Source: Methylobacterium sp. CB376 | GTDB lineage: Bacteria; Pseudomonadota; Alphaproteobacteria; Rhizobiales; Beijerinckiaceae | Direction of reading: 5' to 3' | Assembly (NCBI RefSeq): GCF_029714205.1 | Contig: NZ_CP121648.1 | Coordinates: 3,242,001 to 3,306,000, forward strand | DNA length: 64,000 nt | Part shown: in pieces, positions 34,645 through 43,127 of the stretch | How the letters are laid out: every line of letters begins with the position of its first letter | Numbering within the stretch: the stretch's first letter is position 1 | Translations under genes and position numbers: made by a program | Notes under the pieces: model-generated | The model's input: only the letters and a program-made list of their open reading frames with translations | The model's database searches: none | Told to the model about the DNA's origin: nothing

Positions 34645-34759
34645 GTTGGCGCGCCGTGCACTCGGGCCTCACCGCCGGTGCGCTCTCCTCGGCGGCGGGA
34701 TCAAGGCGTGCCGCCAAAGGGCCGGCCTACGGCTCGACCGCTGACGTCAGGCGGTGTGA
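34645..34759 (+). repeat. dispersed repeat, copy 2 (first copy at 6879-7002)
   Basis: It is about 95 percent identical by eye to the first copy, in the same orientation, with a 9-bp deletion close to the end. It abuts the truncated edge of the IS66 fragment. Its nature is unknown. Confidence 0.7.
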
Positions 34760-35155
34760 GAGGACGCGGCAGCGGTCAAGTCCGCACCCGAGCGCTGCAG
34801 TTCGTCTACTTTCGCTGTCTTCATGTATGTACACATGTGGGTAGGCGCTCAAAGCGAAAAGCTAATCATCTGAAGGTAAAGGTGAATTTTCCTCAGAAGG
34901 GCGGAATCCGCCTCCGCCAAACACTCTCGCGCCCGCGAGGCGTTCGGCATCTCCCGGGAGGTCGCCCGCGGGCTGCGGGGGGCGGGCGATCCGGGCGATG
35001 CTCGACCCCGGCCCGCCTCTCCCGACGGCCGACGGGGGACGACGCCAGCGACGAACCGGGACCGAGCAACGGCTTTCCCGCTCCCGGGCAGGCCCGAGAG
35101 CGGGAGGGATGCACCGGCAACCCGGGCCGCCGGTGTCGGTCGACTCTCTCCGCGG
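34760..35155. other. island right end and intergenic region
   Basis: No gene is seen. 34800-34905 is AT-richer (CTTCATGTATGTACACATGT) and belongs to the island. The attachment core lies at 34906-34919. From 34920 the base composition returns to the GC-rich backbone, up to the end of the Hint gene. Confidence 0.6.
34906..34919 (+). other. attR core: repeat of the selC 3' end
   Basis: ATCCGCCTCCGCCA is an exact 14-base repeat of the end of selC, in the same orientation, 9625 bp away. It stands at the border between IS-rich, AT-richer DNA and normal GC-rich sequence. A chance match of this length in a GC-rich window is possible but unlikely. Confidence 0.6.
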
Positions 35156-36565
35156 TTACGCGGCGCTCGCGACCAGGGTCAGGGTCCGGCCGATGCGGGT
35201 CGGCTGGATCGCTTCCCGCGCGGAAGCGGGCGCCTGCCAGCGCGGCAGCGGCGCGCAGGCCAACTCCACCCGCAGGAACACCGTGTCGGTCAGGCCGGCC
35301 AGCAGCTCGGCCGGCAGCCGCGCCCGGCCGGAGGTCCAGCGCCAGCGCCGCGCCGCACCGGCCTCCTCCGGAGCGTGGAAGCCCTCGCCCAGGCGCGGAT
35401 CGTCGAGCGCCACGATGCGCGGCTCGCCCAGGCCGTCGTCCAGCGTCAGGCCGACCACCGACAGACCGAGCACCCGCTCGTCGCCGCTCTCGCCGACGTG
35501 ACGCGGCACGCTCGTGGGGCTCACCAGCCACACCTCGCGCGCGGAGGCGGGCAGCATGAACCGGGCCGTCAGGTCCCGCACGGCCGGCCGCACGATCTCA
35601 CCGTCCACCTCCAGGTGAACCTCTGCCCACGCCTCCGAGGCGGCCATCTGCCAGCCGATGGCCTCGGCGTGCCGCTGCATCTGGGCGCGCACGGCCTCAA
35701 CCACGGGACCGCCGTCGTGGAACGGCCGGCAGTAGCCGTCATGGCTGCGCACGGGCGCGTCGGGCAGGGCGGAGGCGGCCGCGTCGAGGAAGAAGCCGCG
35801 GTTGCCCATCTCCAGGTAGCTCTCGGAGGGCTGGCCGTTGGCGATGAGGATATCGTGGCTGTCGAGCTCGACGTGCCAGTAGGTGACCTCCTCGACCTCC
35901 TCCTGAGTGACGGTGCTGCCGTTGACGAGGGCGGAGGCGGGGATGAGCACCTCGCCGAGCAGGTCGAGGCAGATGGCGTGAGCGGGCGAGACGAGCAGGT
36001 CCTGGGCCGGCTTGCCGGGGCCGAAAGCATCCTTGCGGATGCGGATGGGGCGGGCGGCCGCCGGATTGGCGTGGCTGCGGCAATCCAGGGCGCTGTGGCC
36101 GATCCACTTGATGGGGCGGTGCTCGCCCGACGCGGTGACGACGAGGTCCCCGACGCGAAGGTTCTCGACCGCCACGTCGCCGTCGACGGTGCGAAGCAGC
36201 GTGCCGGTGCAGTAGCACGGCACTTGGTAGTCACCGAGACTCGTCTCGCCGAACGTGATGTTGTCGCCTACCGTCAGCGGGACGTTCGACGCGAGGAGCC
36301 CAAATCCAGTCCCATCCGCGTTCTGGGTGAACACGATATGATTCGGATCATCGAGATTCGTGGCATAGACAGTGATGACCGCAGTCGGATCGGCTTGATT
36401 CGTGAAAGTTACTGGATCTCCAGGATTATTCACGGTTCCATTTACAAAATAGTCGGCATCGCCAAGCTGTTGAACGTTGAAGATGGAATTGTTGACTCCG
36501 TCATTGTCACCACCAAGATAAGCGGCTAGATAAGAGCTATTATTGAACACAACTGGCGTAGGCAT
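35156..36565 (-). CDS. Hint-domain (hedgehog/intein-like) protein
   Basis: ATG 36565 after a GGAGGG site gives 469 residues without a signal peptide. Residues 1-110 (MPTPVVFNNSSYLAAYLGGD ..., Asn/Asp/Thr-rich, strand-forming) resemble calcium-binding or adhesin repeats, but no family is certain. A Hint domain starts at the first Cys of PCYCTGTLLRTVDGDVAVEN and covers LRVGDLVVTASGEHRPIKWI, QDLLVSPAHAICL and VELDSHDILIANGQPSESYL to about residue 270. The Hint fold carries out self-cleavage or splicing at its first Cys. The last 200 residues are strand-rich and unassigned. The N-terminal part has much lower GC than the rest, as if two sources were joined. Confidence 0.82.
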   Translation of the reverse strand: MPTPVVFNNSSYLAAYLGGDNDGVNNSIFNVQQLGDADYFVNGTVNNPGDPVTFTNQADPTAVITVYATNLDDPNHIVFTQNADGTGFGLLASNVPLTVGDNITFGETSLGDYQVPCYCTGTLLRTVDGDVAVENLRVGDLVVTASGEHRPIKWIGHSALDCRSHANPAAARPIRIRKDAFGPGKPAQDLLVSPAHAICLDLLGEVLIPASALVNGSTVTQEEVEEVTYWHVELDSHDILIANGQPSESYLEMGNRGFFLDAAASALPDAPVRSHDGYCRPFHDGGPVVEAVRAQMQRHAEAIGWQMAASEAWAEVHLEVDGEIVRPAVRDLTARFMLPASAREVWLVSPTSVPRHVGESGDERVLGLSVVGLTLDDGLGEPRIVALDDPRLGEGFHAPEEAGAARRWRWTSGRARLPAELLAGLTDTVFLRVELACAPLPRWQAPASAREAIQPTRIGRTLTLVASAA

Positions 36566-37044
36566 TGGGAACCCGCCCTCCCGATTGCTTGGTTCGGCTC
36601 GCGCCGATCGACAAAATTCATGGATATACATACACCAGTACGTTTACAAGTGCTTCTCTGCAACACTGGCGTGCAAACATCGTCGGCTCAAACGGTTCCC
36701 TGTTGATGAATGCAGCGCAGGGATTGGCGCGGCGGGCGAGGTCTCACAGGGAAGGAGATCGCGCACGACCAGATCGCGTCCTGCCGATCGCGCGGGGGCG
36801 GCGAGGCGACCGGGTGCGACGGACGTGGGCGGCGAGATCTGGAGCCTCACTGTCGCTGACGAAGCCCGCCCCCCAGGGAGGGGCGCAAGCCGCCTCCGTC
36901 GCCTTGCCCCGTGACCGAGCTTCGCGCGGGCGGATCGGTCGCCGTCGGTGCTGAAAATGGTGTGGCCGCGCGCACGTCCCGGGCTACAGTGCCGCTTCGG
37001 AGCGCGGCGAAGAACGACCGCGCCCCCCCGGGGGGATCACCATC
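36566..37044. other. divergent intergenic region
   Basis: I see no gene. It separates two divergent genes and should hold both promoters. 36600-36700 is AT-richer (GGATATACATACACCAGTAC), suited to the Hint gene promoter. No long inverted repeat is noticed. Confidence 0.5.
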
Positions 37045-38202
37045 ATGGGCATGCGTCTTCGCGCGTTCGCGTTCCTGTCCGCCGCGACACTGGCCGCCAC
37101 GCCCCTGCGAGCGGAACTCGCCGTGTCGGCCAATGACGGCCACACGGTGCTCACCGACGCGGGCGCCCAGGTCCCGGCGACGCCGCCGGTGCCGGACAGC
37201 GTCACGGTGCTCGACCTCTCGGCCTCCCCGCCGAGGATCGTCGGCGAGGTGCAGGCGCCGGCCAGCGTCGTGGGTCCGCCGCAATCGGTGGCCGTCGCCC
37301 CGAACGAGACCTTCGCGATCGTCACCAGCGCCACGCGCGTGGACCCGAACGACGCCGCCAGGATCGTGCCGGACGACCGCGTCACCGTGATCGATCTCAC
37401 CAGCACGCCGCCCAGGGTGAGGGCCTCCCTGACCGCCGGGAAGGGGGCGGCGGGCGTCTCGATCAACCGCGAGGGCACCCTGGCGCTCGTGGCGAACCGG
37501 ACGGAGGGCACCCTCTCGGTCTTCAAGATCGCGGGTGGCGAGGTCAGCCCCGCCGGGAAGGTCGATCTCGGCAACGACAAGGCCGGGCCGAGCCACGTCG
37601 TGTTCTCCCGCGACGGGCGCGAGGCCTATGTCACGCGCGACGGCGACAACAAGGTCTCGGTCCTCGCCGTGGAGGGAAGCCGCGTCACCTACGCGAAGCG
37701 GGATTTCACCGCGGGCGTGCGCCCTTACGGAATCGAGATCACCCCGTCCGGGGACGTGGCGCTCGTCGCCAATGTCGGGCAATCGTCCGGGGACCACGAC
37801 ACGGTGAGCGTCATCGACCTGCGGGCCAAGCCGGCGCGCGTCGTCAACACCGTGACGGTCGGGCCGACGCCGGAGGGGATCCGCCTCTCCGCGGACGGGC
37901 GCCACGCCGCCCTGGTGATCGAGAACGGCAGCAACCTCGCCAAGGCGTCGCCCTTCTTCAACGACAAGGGCGTGCTGCGGATCTACGCGGTGAGCGGCAC
38001 GGAGCTCAGGAAGGTGGCCGAGGCCCCGATCGGGCGCTGGTGCCAGGGAGCGGTCTGGACCAGGGACGGCCGGACGGTGCTCGTCCAGTGCATGGTGGAT
38101 CGGCGCATCGAGGTGTTCCGGTTCGACGGCGAGGCGCTGAGCGCCCAGGCGCCGGTCGCCCTCGGCGCCGGCGGCGCGGGGTTCCGGACCGCCGAGCCCT
38201 GA
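37045..38202 (+). CDS. exported beta-propeller protein (YVTN/lactonase-like)
   Basis: The 385-residue product has a signal peptide (LRAFAFLSAATLAATPLRA) and then repeated blades of about 40-50 residues. They are recognisable by VTVLDLSASPPRIVGEV, VTVIDLTSTPPRVRASL, GTLSVFKIAGGEVSPAGKV and VSVIDLRAKPARVVNTVTV, each followed by a D-G-R/S-G turn (FSRDGREAYVTRDGDNKVSV). It acts in the periplasm. The family includes surface-layer-type proteins and 6-phosphogluconolactonase-like enzymes, but no catalytic residue set is clear. ATG 37045 and ATG 37051 are both possible starts. Confidence 0.82.
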   Translation: MGMRLRAFAFLSAATLAATPLRAELAVSANDGHTVLTDAGAQVPATPPVPDSVTVLDLSASPPRIVGEVQAPASVVGPPQSVAVAPNETFAIVTSATRVDPNDAARIVPDDRVTVIDLTSTPPRVRASLTAGKGAAGVSINREGTLALVANRTEGTLSVFKIAGGEVSPAGKVDLGNDKAGPSHVVFSRDGREAYVTRDGDNKVSVLAVEGSRVTYAKRDFTAGVRPYGIEITPSGDVALVANVGQSSGDHDTVSVIDLRAKPARVVNTVTVGPTPEGIRLSADGRHAALVIENGSNLAKASPFFNDKGVLRIYAVSGTELRKVAEAPIGRWCQGAVWTRDGRTVLVQCMVDRRIEVFRFDGEALSAQAPVALGAGGAGFRTAEP

Positions 38203-38232
38203 GCCCGGCGCGGGAGCCGCGCGGCTCCCGCG

Positions 38233-38463
38233 TCACAGCACCGCGAAGGCGAGGCGCAGCACGCTCCAGCCGACGAAGCCCAGCCATGCCAGGCTGAGAG
38301 GAATGCCGAGCATCAGCGTCAGCACCATGGCGGCGCGGCGGATCCGATCCGGCATCGGCGATGCGGGCTCGAATCGGGACGGCTCGGTGTCGTTCTGGAC
38401 CACGGCGGCAGGCTCCTCGATCTGGTCACGCCACGGTCGCAAGAGCGGCACCACGCCGCTCAC
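38233..38463 (-). CDS. small single-pass membrane protein, 76 aa
   Basis: No family is recognised. The N-terminal 40 residues are soluble (including EEPAAVVQNDTEPSRFEPAS), followed by one or two hydrophobic stretches (AAMVLTLMLGIPLSLAWLGF, VGWSVLRLAFAVL) to the end. The composition and clean end suggest a real gene. The 3' end converges with the beta-propeller gene. Confidence 0.6.
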   Translation of the reverse strand: MSGVVPLLRPWRDQIEEPAAVVQNDTEPSRFEPASPMPDRIRRAAMVLTLMLGIPLSLAWLGFVGWSVLRLAFAVL

Positions 38464-38529
38464 ACCAAATCCGCTCGATCCCTTCGGGATGTCGGATTCG
38501 GGCTTCGCTCAAGCGCCGCGCGGGCGCGT

Positions 38530-38566
38530 GATCCGGGATCCGCCGCGGTCAACCGGATCCCGGATC
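38530..38566. repeat. intergenic palindrome overlapping a stop codon
   Basis: GATCCGGGATCCG and CGGATCCCGGATC are 13-bp arms with an 11-base spacer. On the minus strand TGATCCGGGATCCG starts with the TGA stop (38565-38567) of the YARHG gene. To the left lies the motif CTTCGCTCAAGCGCCGCGCG, shared with other copies of this repeat family. Confidence 0.8.
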
Positions 38567-38852
38567 AGGGGGTGCAGCCGAGGACGGATTCCGTGCGGCG
38601 GATCGCCGTCACCGCCTCGCGCTGATTAGCCGAGAGCGGCACCTGGCGCTCGTCGTCGTAGAGGCATCCGGCATTGCCGAAGGCGCGGATCCCGCGGGGC
38701 GTGCGGAAGCAGTAGCCCGCTTCCTTGAAGATGCGGTTGCGCTGGTACCAGAGTTCCTCGCAGCCCTGGGCGAAGGCCTGGACGGGCGACAGCGCGGCCG
38801 CGCAGGCCAGTCCGGCCAGTGCGAGGGTGGGCAGCATCGAGCGGTGAGCCAT
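38565..38852 (-). CDS. exported YARHG-domain protein, 95 aa
   Basis: The product has a Sec signal peptide (MLPTLALAGLACAAALSPVQ, cut after AFA) and a mature part of about 66 residues. The latter begins CEELWYQRNRIFKEAGYCFR and continues TPRGIRAFGNAGCLYDDE, the YARHG pattern with conserved Cys. YARHG proteins are extracellular or periplasmic; their role is thought to involve binding at the cell surface but is not established. The stop codon lies within an intergenic palindrome. Confidence 0.82.
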   Translation of the reverse strand: MAHRSMLPTLALAGLACAAALSPVQAFAQGCEELWYQRNRIFKEAGYCFRTPRGIRAFGNAGCLYDDERQVPLSANQREAVTAIRRTESVLGCTP

Positions 38853-39079
38853 GGGGTCGGACCTCCCTGCGCCGCCGAGCGGCGCGGCGGGTCGAGGATG
38901 CCCCGCGGCGCTGGCGGCGCTATGCGCGGGCGCACCTCGCGCAGAACAGATGTCGCATCAGACTCCCGGATTCCAGTCGAAACGCAGCCGTCCACAGATA
39001 TGGAGAGTTTCAACGCGGGACAGATTCGTCTATGCGGTGTTTCCGCGGCCGCGCACGGCGCGGCGGGAGGCCCCTTCAC

Positions 39080-39439
39080 TTGGCGACTCGTCACGTCACG
39101 CAGTGCCGGTTCGCCGTGGAGCTGATCTGCGCGGCGGCGATTCTCGCCCTCGCGGGCCCGTCGGCGGCGCGCGCCCAGGCCCGGTGGGTCGATCCGCCGG
39201 CGCGCTCGCTGCTGCCCGCCCAGCCGGTCCGCTCCTCGCGGAGGATTCCCCCGCCGCCCGCGGTCGGCCCACCGGCGATCACCCGGGTCGCGGCGGGCCC
39301 GACCCGCGCGCGGCGCCCGGCGGCCCGATCCCTCCGGCCGTGGCTGGCCGCCGCGCGGCCGCCGCTGCGACGCGCCGGCCTCGTCCTGCGGACTCTCTAC
39401 CCGACGGTCGGCAGCGCCGACGCGCCGCGGCGGCCCTGA
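39080..39439 (+). CDS. small exported hypothetical protein
   Basis: A TTG at 39080, nine bases after a GGGAGG ribosome binding site, gives 119 residues with a well-formed signal peptide (basic ATRHVTQCRF, hydrophobic AVELICAAAILALAG, cleavage near ARA-QA). The mature part is Pro/Arg-rich and probably unstructured. ATG 39032 and GTG 39116 are other possible starts. No family is recognised. Confidence 0.5.
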   Translation: MATRHVTQCRFAVELICAAAILALAGPSAARAQARWVDPPARSLLPAQPVRSSRRIPPPPAVGPPAITRVAAGPTRARRPAARSLRPWLAAARPPLRRAGLVLRTLYPTVGSADAPRRP

Positions 39440-39461
39440 CGGCCGCTCCGGGGAGGCGCCC

Positions 39462-39695
39462 TCAGCGCAGCCGGCCCGGCCGGGCCGGCTCGAACACGAT
39501 CCGGCGGTGGAAGGCGCACCAGCTCTTGCCGTCCTGCACCGGGGCCCCGCAGCAGATGGCGCGGTCGTTCGGCTCGCCGATGATGAACTTGCACACGAAC
39601 GCGCCCGACTGCGCGAACGGAACCCGGAGCTCCGGAGAGGGCTCCTCGACGGTCTCGGCAGGGAAGAGATGCGACATGCGCACGAGTTGGTTCAT
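39462..39695 (-). CDS. GcrA-like C-terminal domain protein, 77 aa
   Basis: The second half (FVCKFIIGEPNDRAICCGAP then VQDGKSWCAFHRRIVFEPAR) has the Cys/His pattern seen at the C-terminus of GcrA, the alphaproteobacterial cell-cycle regulator that binds sigma70 RNA polymerase at methylated promoters. The N-terminal HTH of GcrA is absent, so this would be a mini-protein carrying only the metal-binding end. ATG 39695 is chosen, but the frame is open upstream and the true start could be earlier. Assignment is by motif only. Confidence 0.6.
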   Translation of the reverse strand: MNQLVRMSHLFPAETVEEPSPELRVPFAQSGAFVCKFIIGEPNDRAICCGAPVQDGKSWCAFHRRIVFEPARPGRLR

Positions 39696-39904
39696 CGGTG
39701 ACTGACTCACGGGCCTCCACTCGGTCCAGGTGAGGACGGCGGGCCGGTTCGAGAAGTGAAGCGGCACGCCGCCCGTGGAACCCGTGGCGGCACGGGTCGC
39801 AGGGACAGCGCGATTCGCCCAATTTGGAGAGCATGATGCGGGAAAGCAAGTCCCGCCCCCCCTTGAGGCGCCGCGGGGCACGCCTGCGTCGCGCGCGGGG
39901 CCGG

Positions 39905-41263
39905 TCAAGATTTGCTCAGGAGATGCGCCAGCAGCGCGCGCAGCTGACCGGGCTTGATCGGCTTGTGGATCAGCTCGCAGCCTGCCGCACGGACATGGGC
40001 CTCGACCTCCGGCGAGTGGTCGGCGGTCGTCACGACGGCCGGGATGTCGCCGCCATGCACGGTGCGAAGCCACGTCACCGTGTCGAGGCCGCAGGCTCCG
40101 CCGTCGAGGTGGTAATCCGCGATGATCACGTCCGGGCTCCAGGTGGAGCCGGTGAGCCGGATCAGGCTGAGATGGTCGCGGGCCGCCAGCGCGTGCGCGT
40201 CCCAGTTCTGGAACAGCCGGGCGAGCGCCTCCAGCGCCGCCCGGTCGTTCTCGATCACGGCGATGCGCGCCCCCGTGAGGCTCGTCGGCAGGGCGAGGGG
40301 CTGGGCCGGCCGGGGCGCCTCGGCCTGGGCGCGCGGCAGGATCAGGGTGAAGCGGGACCCGTGGCCGACCCGGGAGACGAGGCTCAGCCGGTGGCCGAGC
40401 GCCTCGGCGGACCGGCGCACGATGGAGAGGCCGAGTCCGAGCGCGATCTCCCCGTCGACGCTCTCGCGCCCGCCCCGGTGGAACTCCTCGAAGATCAGCT
40501 CCCGGTCCGCCTCCGGGATGCCCGCGCCCGAATCGATCACGTCGACGCGCACGTCCCCGCCGCGCGGCCGGGCCGCGACCAGGACGCCACCCGTGCGGGT
40601 GTAGCGGATCCCGTTCGAGACCAGGTTCTGGATGATCCGCTGCAGCAGCACGAGATCGCTCGACACCCAGAGGTCGCCCGGGCGCACGCTGAGCCGCAGC
40701 CCCTTGCGGGCCGCGAGCGGGCCGAAGCTCGCCTCGACGCTCGCGAACACGTCCGCGAGCTTCAGGCTGCGCGGCTGCGGCTGGATCAGCCCGGCATCGA
40801 GCTTGGAGATGTCGAGGAGCGTCTTGATCAGGTCCTCGATCGTCTGGAGCCCGCGCTCGACCTGGCCGACGATCGCGAGCGCCTCCGCCCCCACCGGCAT
40901 GTCGCCGAGGGCCGAGAGCGACAGCCGCGCCGCGTTGAGGGGCTGGAGCAGGTCGTGGCTCGCCGCGGTCAGGAAGCGGGTCTTCGAGCGGTTGGCCCGC
41001 TCCGCCTCCTCCTTGGCGGCGATCAGCGCCTGGTTCGAGCGTTCGAGGCTGCGCATCAGCGCCGTCAGCTCCTCGGTCCTGGCGCGCACCTGCCCCTCGA
41101 GGGTGATGGCGGTCTGGAACAGCGAGTAGGCGGTGCCCTGCTGGTCCATCGAGCGCTCGACCTGGGACATCAGGGCCGCGTTGATGCGCTCCAGCTTGGC
41201 GATGCGGCGGTGCAGCGCGGCCACCTCCTCGGCGGGTGCGGCCTCCATCGTCTCGGTCCTCAT
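39905..41263 (-). CDS. hybrid sensor histidine kinase with C-terminal receiver
   Basis: The 452-residue cytoplasmic protein opens with a coiled coil (residues 10-95). It continues with a dimerisation helix carrying the phosphoacceptor His103 (FLTAASHDLLQPLNAARLSL), an ATPase domain with N box (IIQNLVSNGIRYTR), DSGAGIPEAD and GLGLSIVRR, and a receiver domain (ARIAVIENDRAALEALARLF, phosphoacceptor D in DVIIADYHLD, conserved K in IHKPIKPGQL). No membrane segment is present, so the signal must come from a partner. ATG 41263 overlaps the stop of the FIST gene by 4 bp, making the FIST protein the probable sensor. The LuxR regulator at 43128 is a likely output. Confidence 0.93.
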   Translation of the reverse strand: MRTETMEAAPAEEVAALHRRIAKLERINAALMSQVERSMDQQGTAYSLFQTAITLEGQVRARTEELTALMRSLERSNQALIAAKEEAERANRSKTRFLTAASHDLLQPLNAARLSLSALGDMPVGAEALAIVGQVERGLQTIEDLIKTLLDISKLDAGLIQPQPRSLKLADVFASVEASFGPLAARKGLRLSVRPGDLWVSSDLVLLQRIIQNLVSNGIRYTRTGGVLVAARPRGGDVRVDVIDSGAGIPEADRELIFEEFHRGGRESVDGEIALGLGLSIVRRSAEALGHRLSLVSRVGHGSRFTLILPRAQAEAPRPAQPLALPTSLTGARIAVIENDRAALEALARLFQNWDAHALAARDHLSLIRLTGSTWSPDVIIADYHLDGGACGLDTVTWLRTVHGGDIPAVVTTADHSPEVEAHVRAAGCELIHKPIKPGQLRALLAHLLSKS

Positions 41264-42468
41264 CGGGCGATCCCCATGGCGCCTCCCGCGGGGCCGGATG
41301 GCACCGCCCGCGGCGCCGGCTGCCGCCCGATCGCGATGCCCGTGAAGGTCTGGTTCAGGTGCATGGAGCGAAACTGCTCGCCGTAGGTTTCGAAACCGAC
41401 GACATTGTACTGGCGGTACAGGTCCGAGATGCAATGCCGGACCTGATGCAACTCGGCATCGAGGCGGCGCAGGACGCATTCGAATCCGATCACGAGGTCG
41501 AGGCCGCCGAGCCGCGCGTCGAGGCGCGCCAGTTCCTCGCGGGTGGCGGCCACGATGTCCTTCTGCCGCGCCAGGGTGAGGACGACCCCCTCGTCGAGCG
41601 CGCACAGGAAGCTCAGCGAGCCGTCCGGGTTGAGGTGACGGATCGAGCGGCAGAAATAGTCGCCGCCGATCCGCACCACCAGGGGATTGGCCGCGAAGTC
41701 GGTCGCGGTCAGCGATTCCAGCGGCAGGCCGAGGGCCCGCGCGTACTCGGCCGCCGCGGGCTCCGCGTTGAGTTCGCGCACGGCCCGCCGCTCGCGGTCC
41801 GTCTCGGTGACCACGAACTTCGCGCCGGTCGGCTCGAAATTGTGGTTCTTGAAGATCTCGATCGGGAAGTCGGTCTCGATCAGGAGCAGGATCGCCGCCC
41901 CGCGATGCACCGCGCCGTCGTGGATCAGGGCGGTGTCCCGGAAGGTGAGGTCGTCGCCGGCCGATCCGCCCACCAGCGGCACGCCGTCGAGGCCGGTCGA
42001 GACCGCCGAGATCACCGCCTCCTCGGCGTTGGTCAGGCCGTCGATGAGCGAGAGGGCGAAGCGCTGCCCCCCGGTCCCGATCGCGTCGAGCTCCGCCCGC
42101 AGCGCGCGCAGGGCCGAGGCCGCGCGCTGCGCGTCGAGGTGGCCGATCTCCGGCAGCAGCACCGAGGCGACCCGGAACCCGGCCCGAGGGAAGGCCACCG
42201 CCACGAGCCCGCGGTCGAGGCCGCCCGTCGGGCTGATCTCCCCCGACGAGGTGCAGCCGGAGACGCGCAGGCCCGGGAAGTGTCGCGCCAGGGCGCCGGC
42301 CACCGCCCCGGCCCCGTAGGCGGGCGAGAAGAAGGTCACCAAGTGTCCGATCGGTTCGCGCTGCAGGGCGTCAGCGAACGCCGCCACCGCCGCTTCCGCC
42401 TCGGATTCATCGGTCCAGGCCGTCTGAATGCCGCAAAGGTGCGAGCAGGCGCGCGTGCCCTGCGCCAC
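41260..42468 (-). CDS. FIST domain sensory protein
   Basis: GTG 42468 after a GGGAG site gives 402 residues. The N-terminal FIST domain shows HLVTFFSPAYGAGAVAGALA and GLRVSGCTSSGEISPTGG. The C-terminal FIST_C domain covers LVVRIGGDYFCRSIRHLNPD and ends with LIGFEC-like VIGFECVLRRLDAELHQV and VVGFETYGEQFRSMHLNQTF. FIST proteins bind small ligands, possibly amino acids, and are tied to two-component systems. The gene directly precedes and overlaps the kinase gene, so the pair probably acts as a split sensor kinase. Confidence 0.9.
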   Translation of the reverse strand: MAQGTRACSHLCGIQTAWTDESEAEAAVAAFADALQREPIGHLVTFFSPAYGAGAVAGALARHFPGLRVSGCTSSGEISPTGGLDRGLVAVAFPRAGFRVASVLLPEIGHLDAQRAASALRALRAELDAIGTGGQRFALSLIDGLTNAEEAVISAVSTGLDGVPLVGGSAGDDLTFRDTALIHDGAVHRGAAILLLIETDFPIEIFKNHNFEPTGAKFVVTETDRERRAVRELNAEPAAAEYARALGLPLESLTATDFAANPLVVRIGGDYFCRSIRHLNPDGSLSFLCALDEGVVLTLARQKDIVAATREELARLDARLGGLDLVIGFECVLRRLDAELHQVRHCISDLYRQYNVVGFETYGEQFRSMHLNQTFTGIAIGRQPAPRAVPSGPAGGAMGIAR

Positions 42469-43127
42469 GGCGTGTCTCCCAGGCCCGCCGCCGGAACGCC
42501 GCGGCGGGGCGGGCTCGATTATGGCGATTGCTGGGAGAAGAGGCAAATGCGGCAGGGTGCGCAGGCGCAGCCGGTGCGGCGACTGCGCCTGCGCTGGGGA
42601 ACGGGGCGGCGATCGCCCCCGCGATCGGCAGGCGCGCCGGAACGGCGCCCCCGCCATGATGCCCACCCCGGTTCCCGCCTGCTTCGCGGCGACGTTTCCT
42701 CCGACCGCTGAAGGTCAGAACGATACGTCCGGCCCCCGCGCGGCCACCATTGGACCAAGGTGCAGGGGTGCAGTCGTCGCCGCGTTGCACCCTAATCGTC
42801 ATACCAAAGCACAGTGTCGCCAGTTCTCCCAGCGTGATACTGGTTGCGAATACGAATAAGGGTTGTAGTTCACAAGTATTCTTTGCTCACCGGCGGGACT
42901 GGCCCGGTGCCGCGCCGAACCGGTGGACGAATGCCCGTCGGCGCGCCCCGGGGCCGGGCCGGCGAGCGGCCGGTCCGGCGCGGCGAGCCGGGGCGGCGTT
43001 CTGCGGCGCGGTGATCGAGGGAAGTTGCGGTCCGATGGTGGCATTGACCAGTACGGGCAACCAAGTGTCTCCTGCCGAGGGGAGGCCTCCGGACGCGGTG
43101 CCGGCGCCCACGGAGAAGGGGTCGGAC
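42469..43127. other. divergent promoter region between FIST and LuxR regulator genes
   Basis: I see no convincing gene. 42790-42890 is markedly AT-richer than the surroundings (GCGAATACGAATAAGGGTTG) and probably contains promoters. The remainder is GC-rich and non-coding by composition. Confidence 0.5.
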
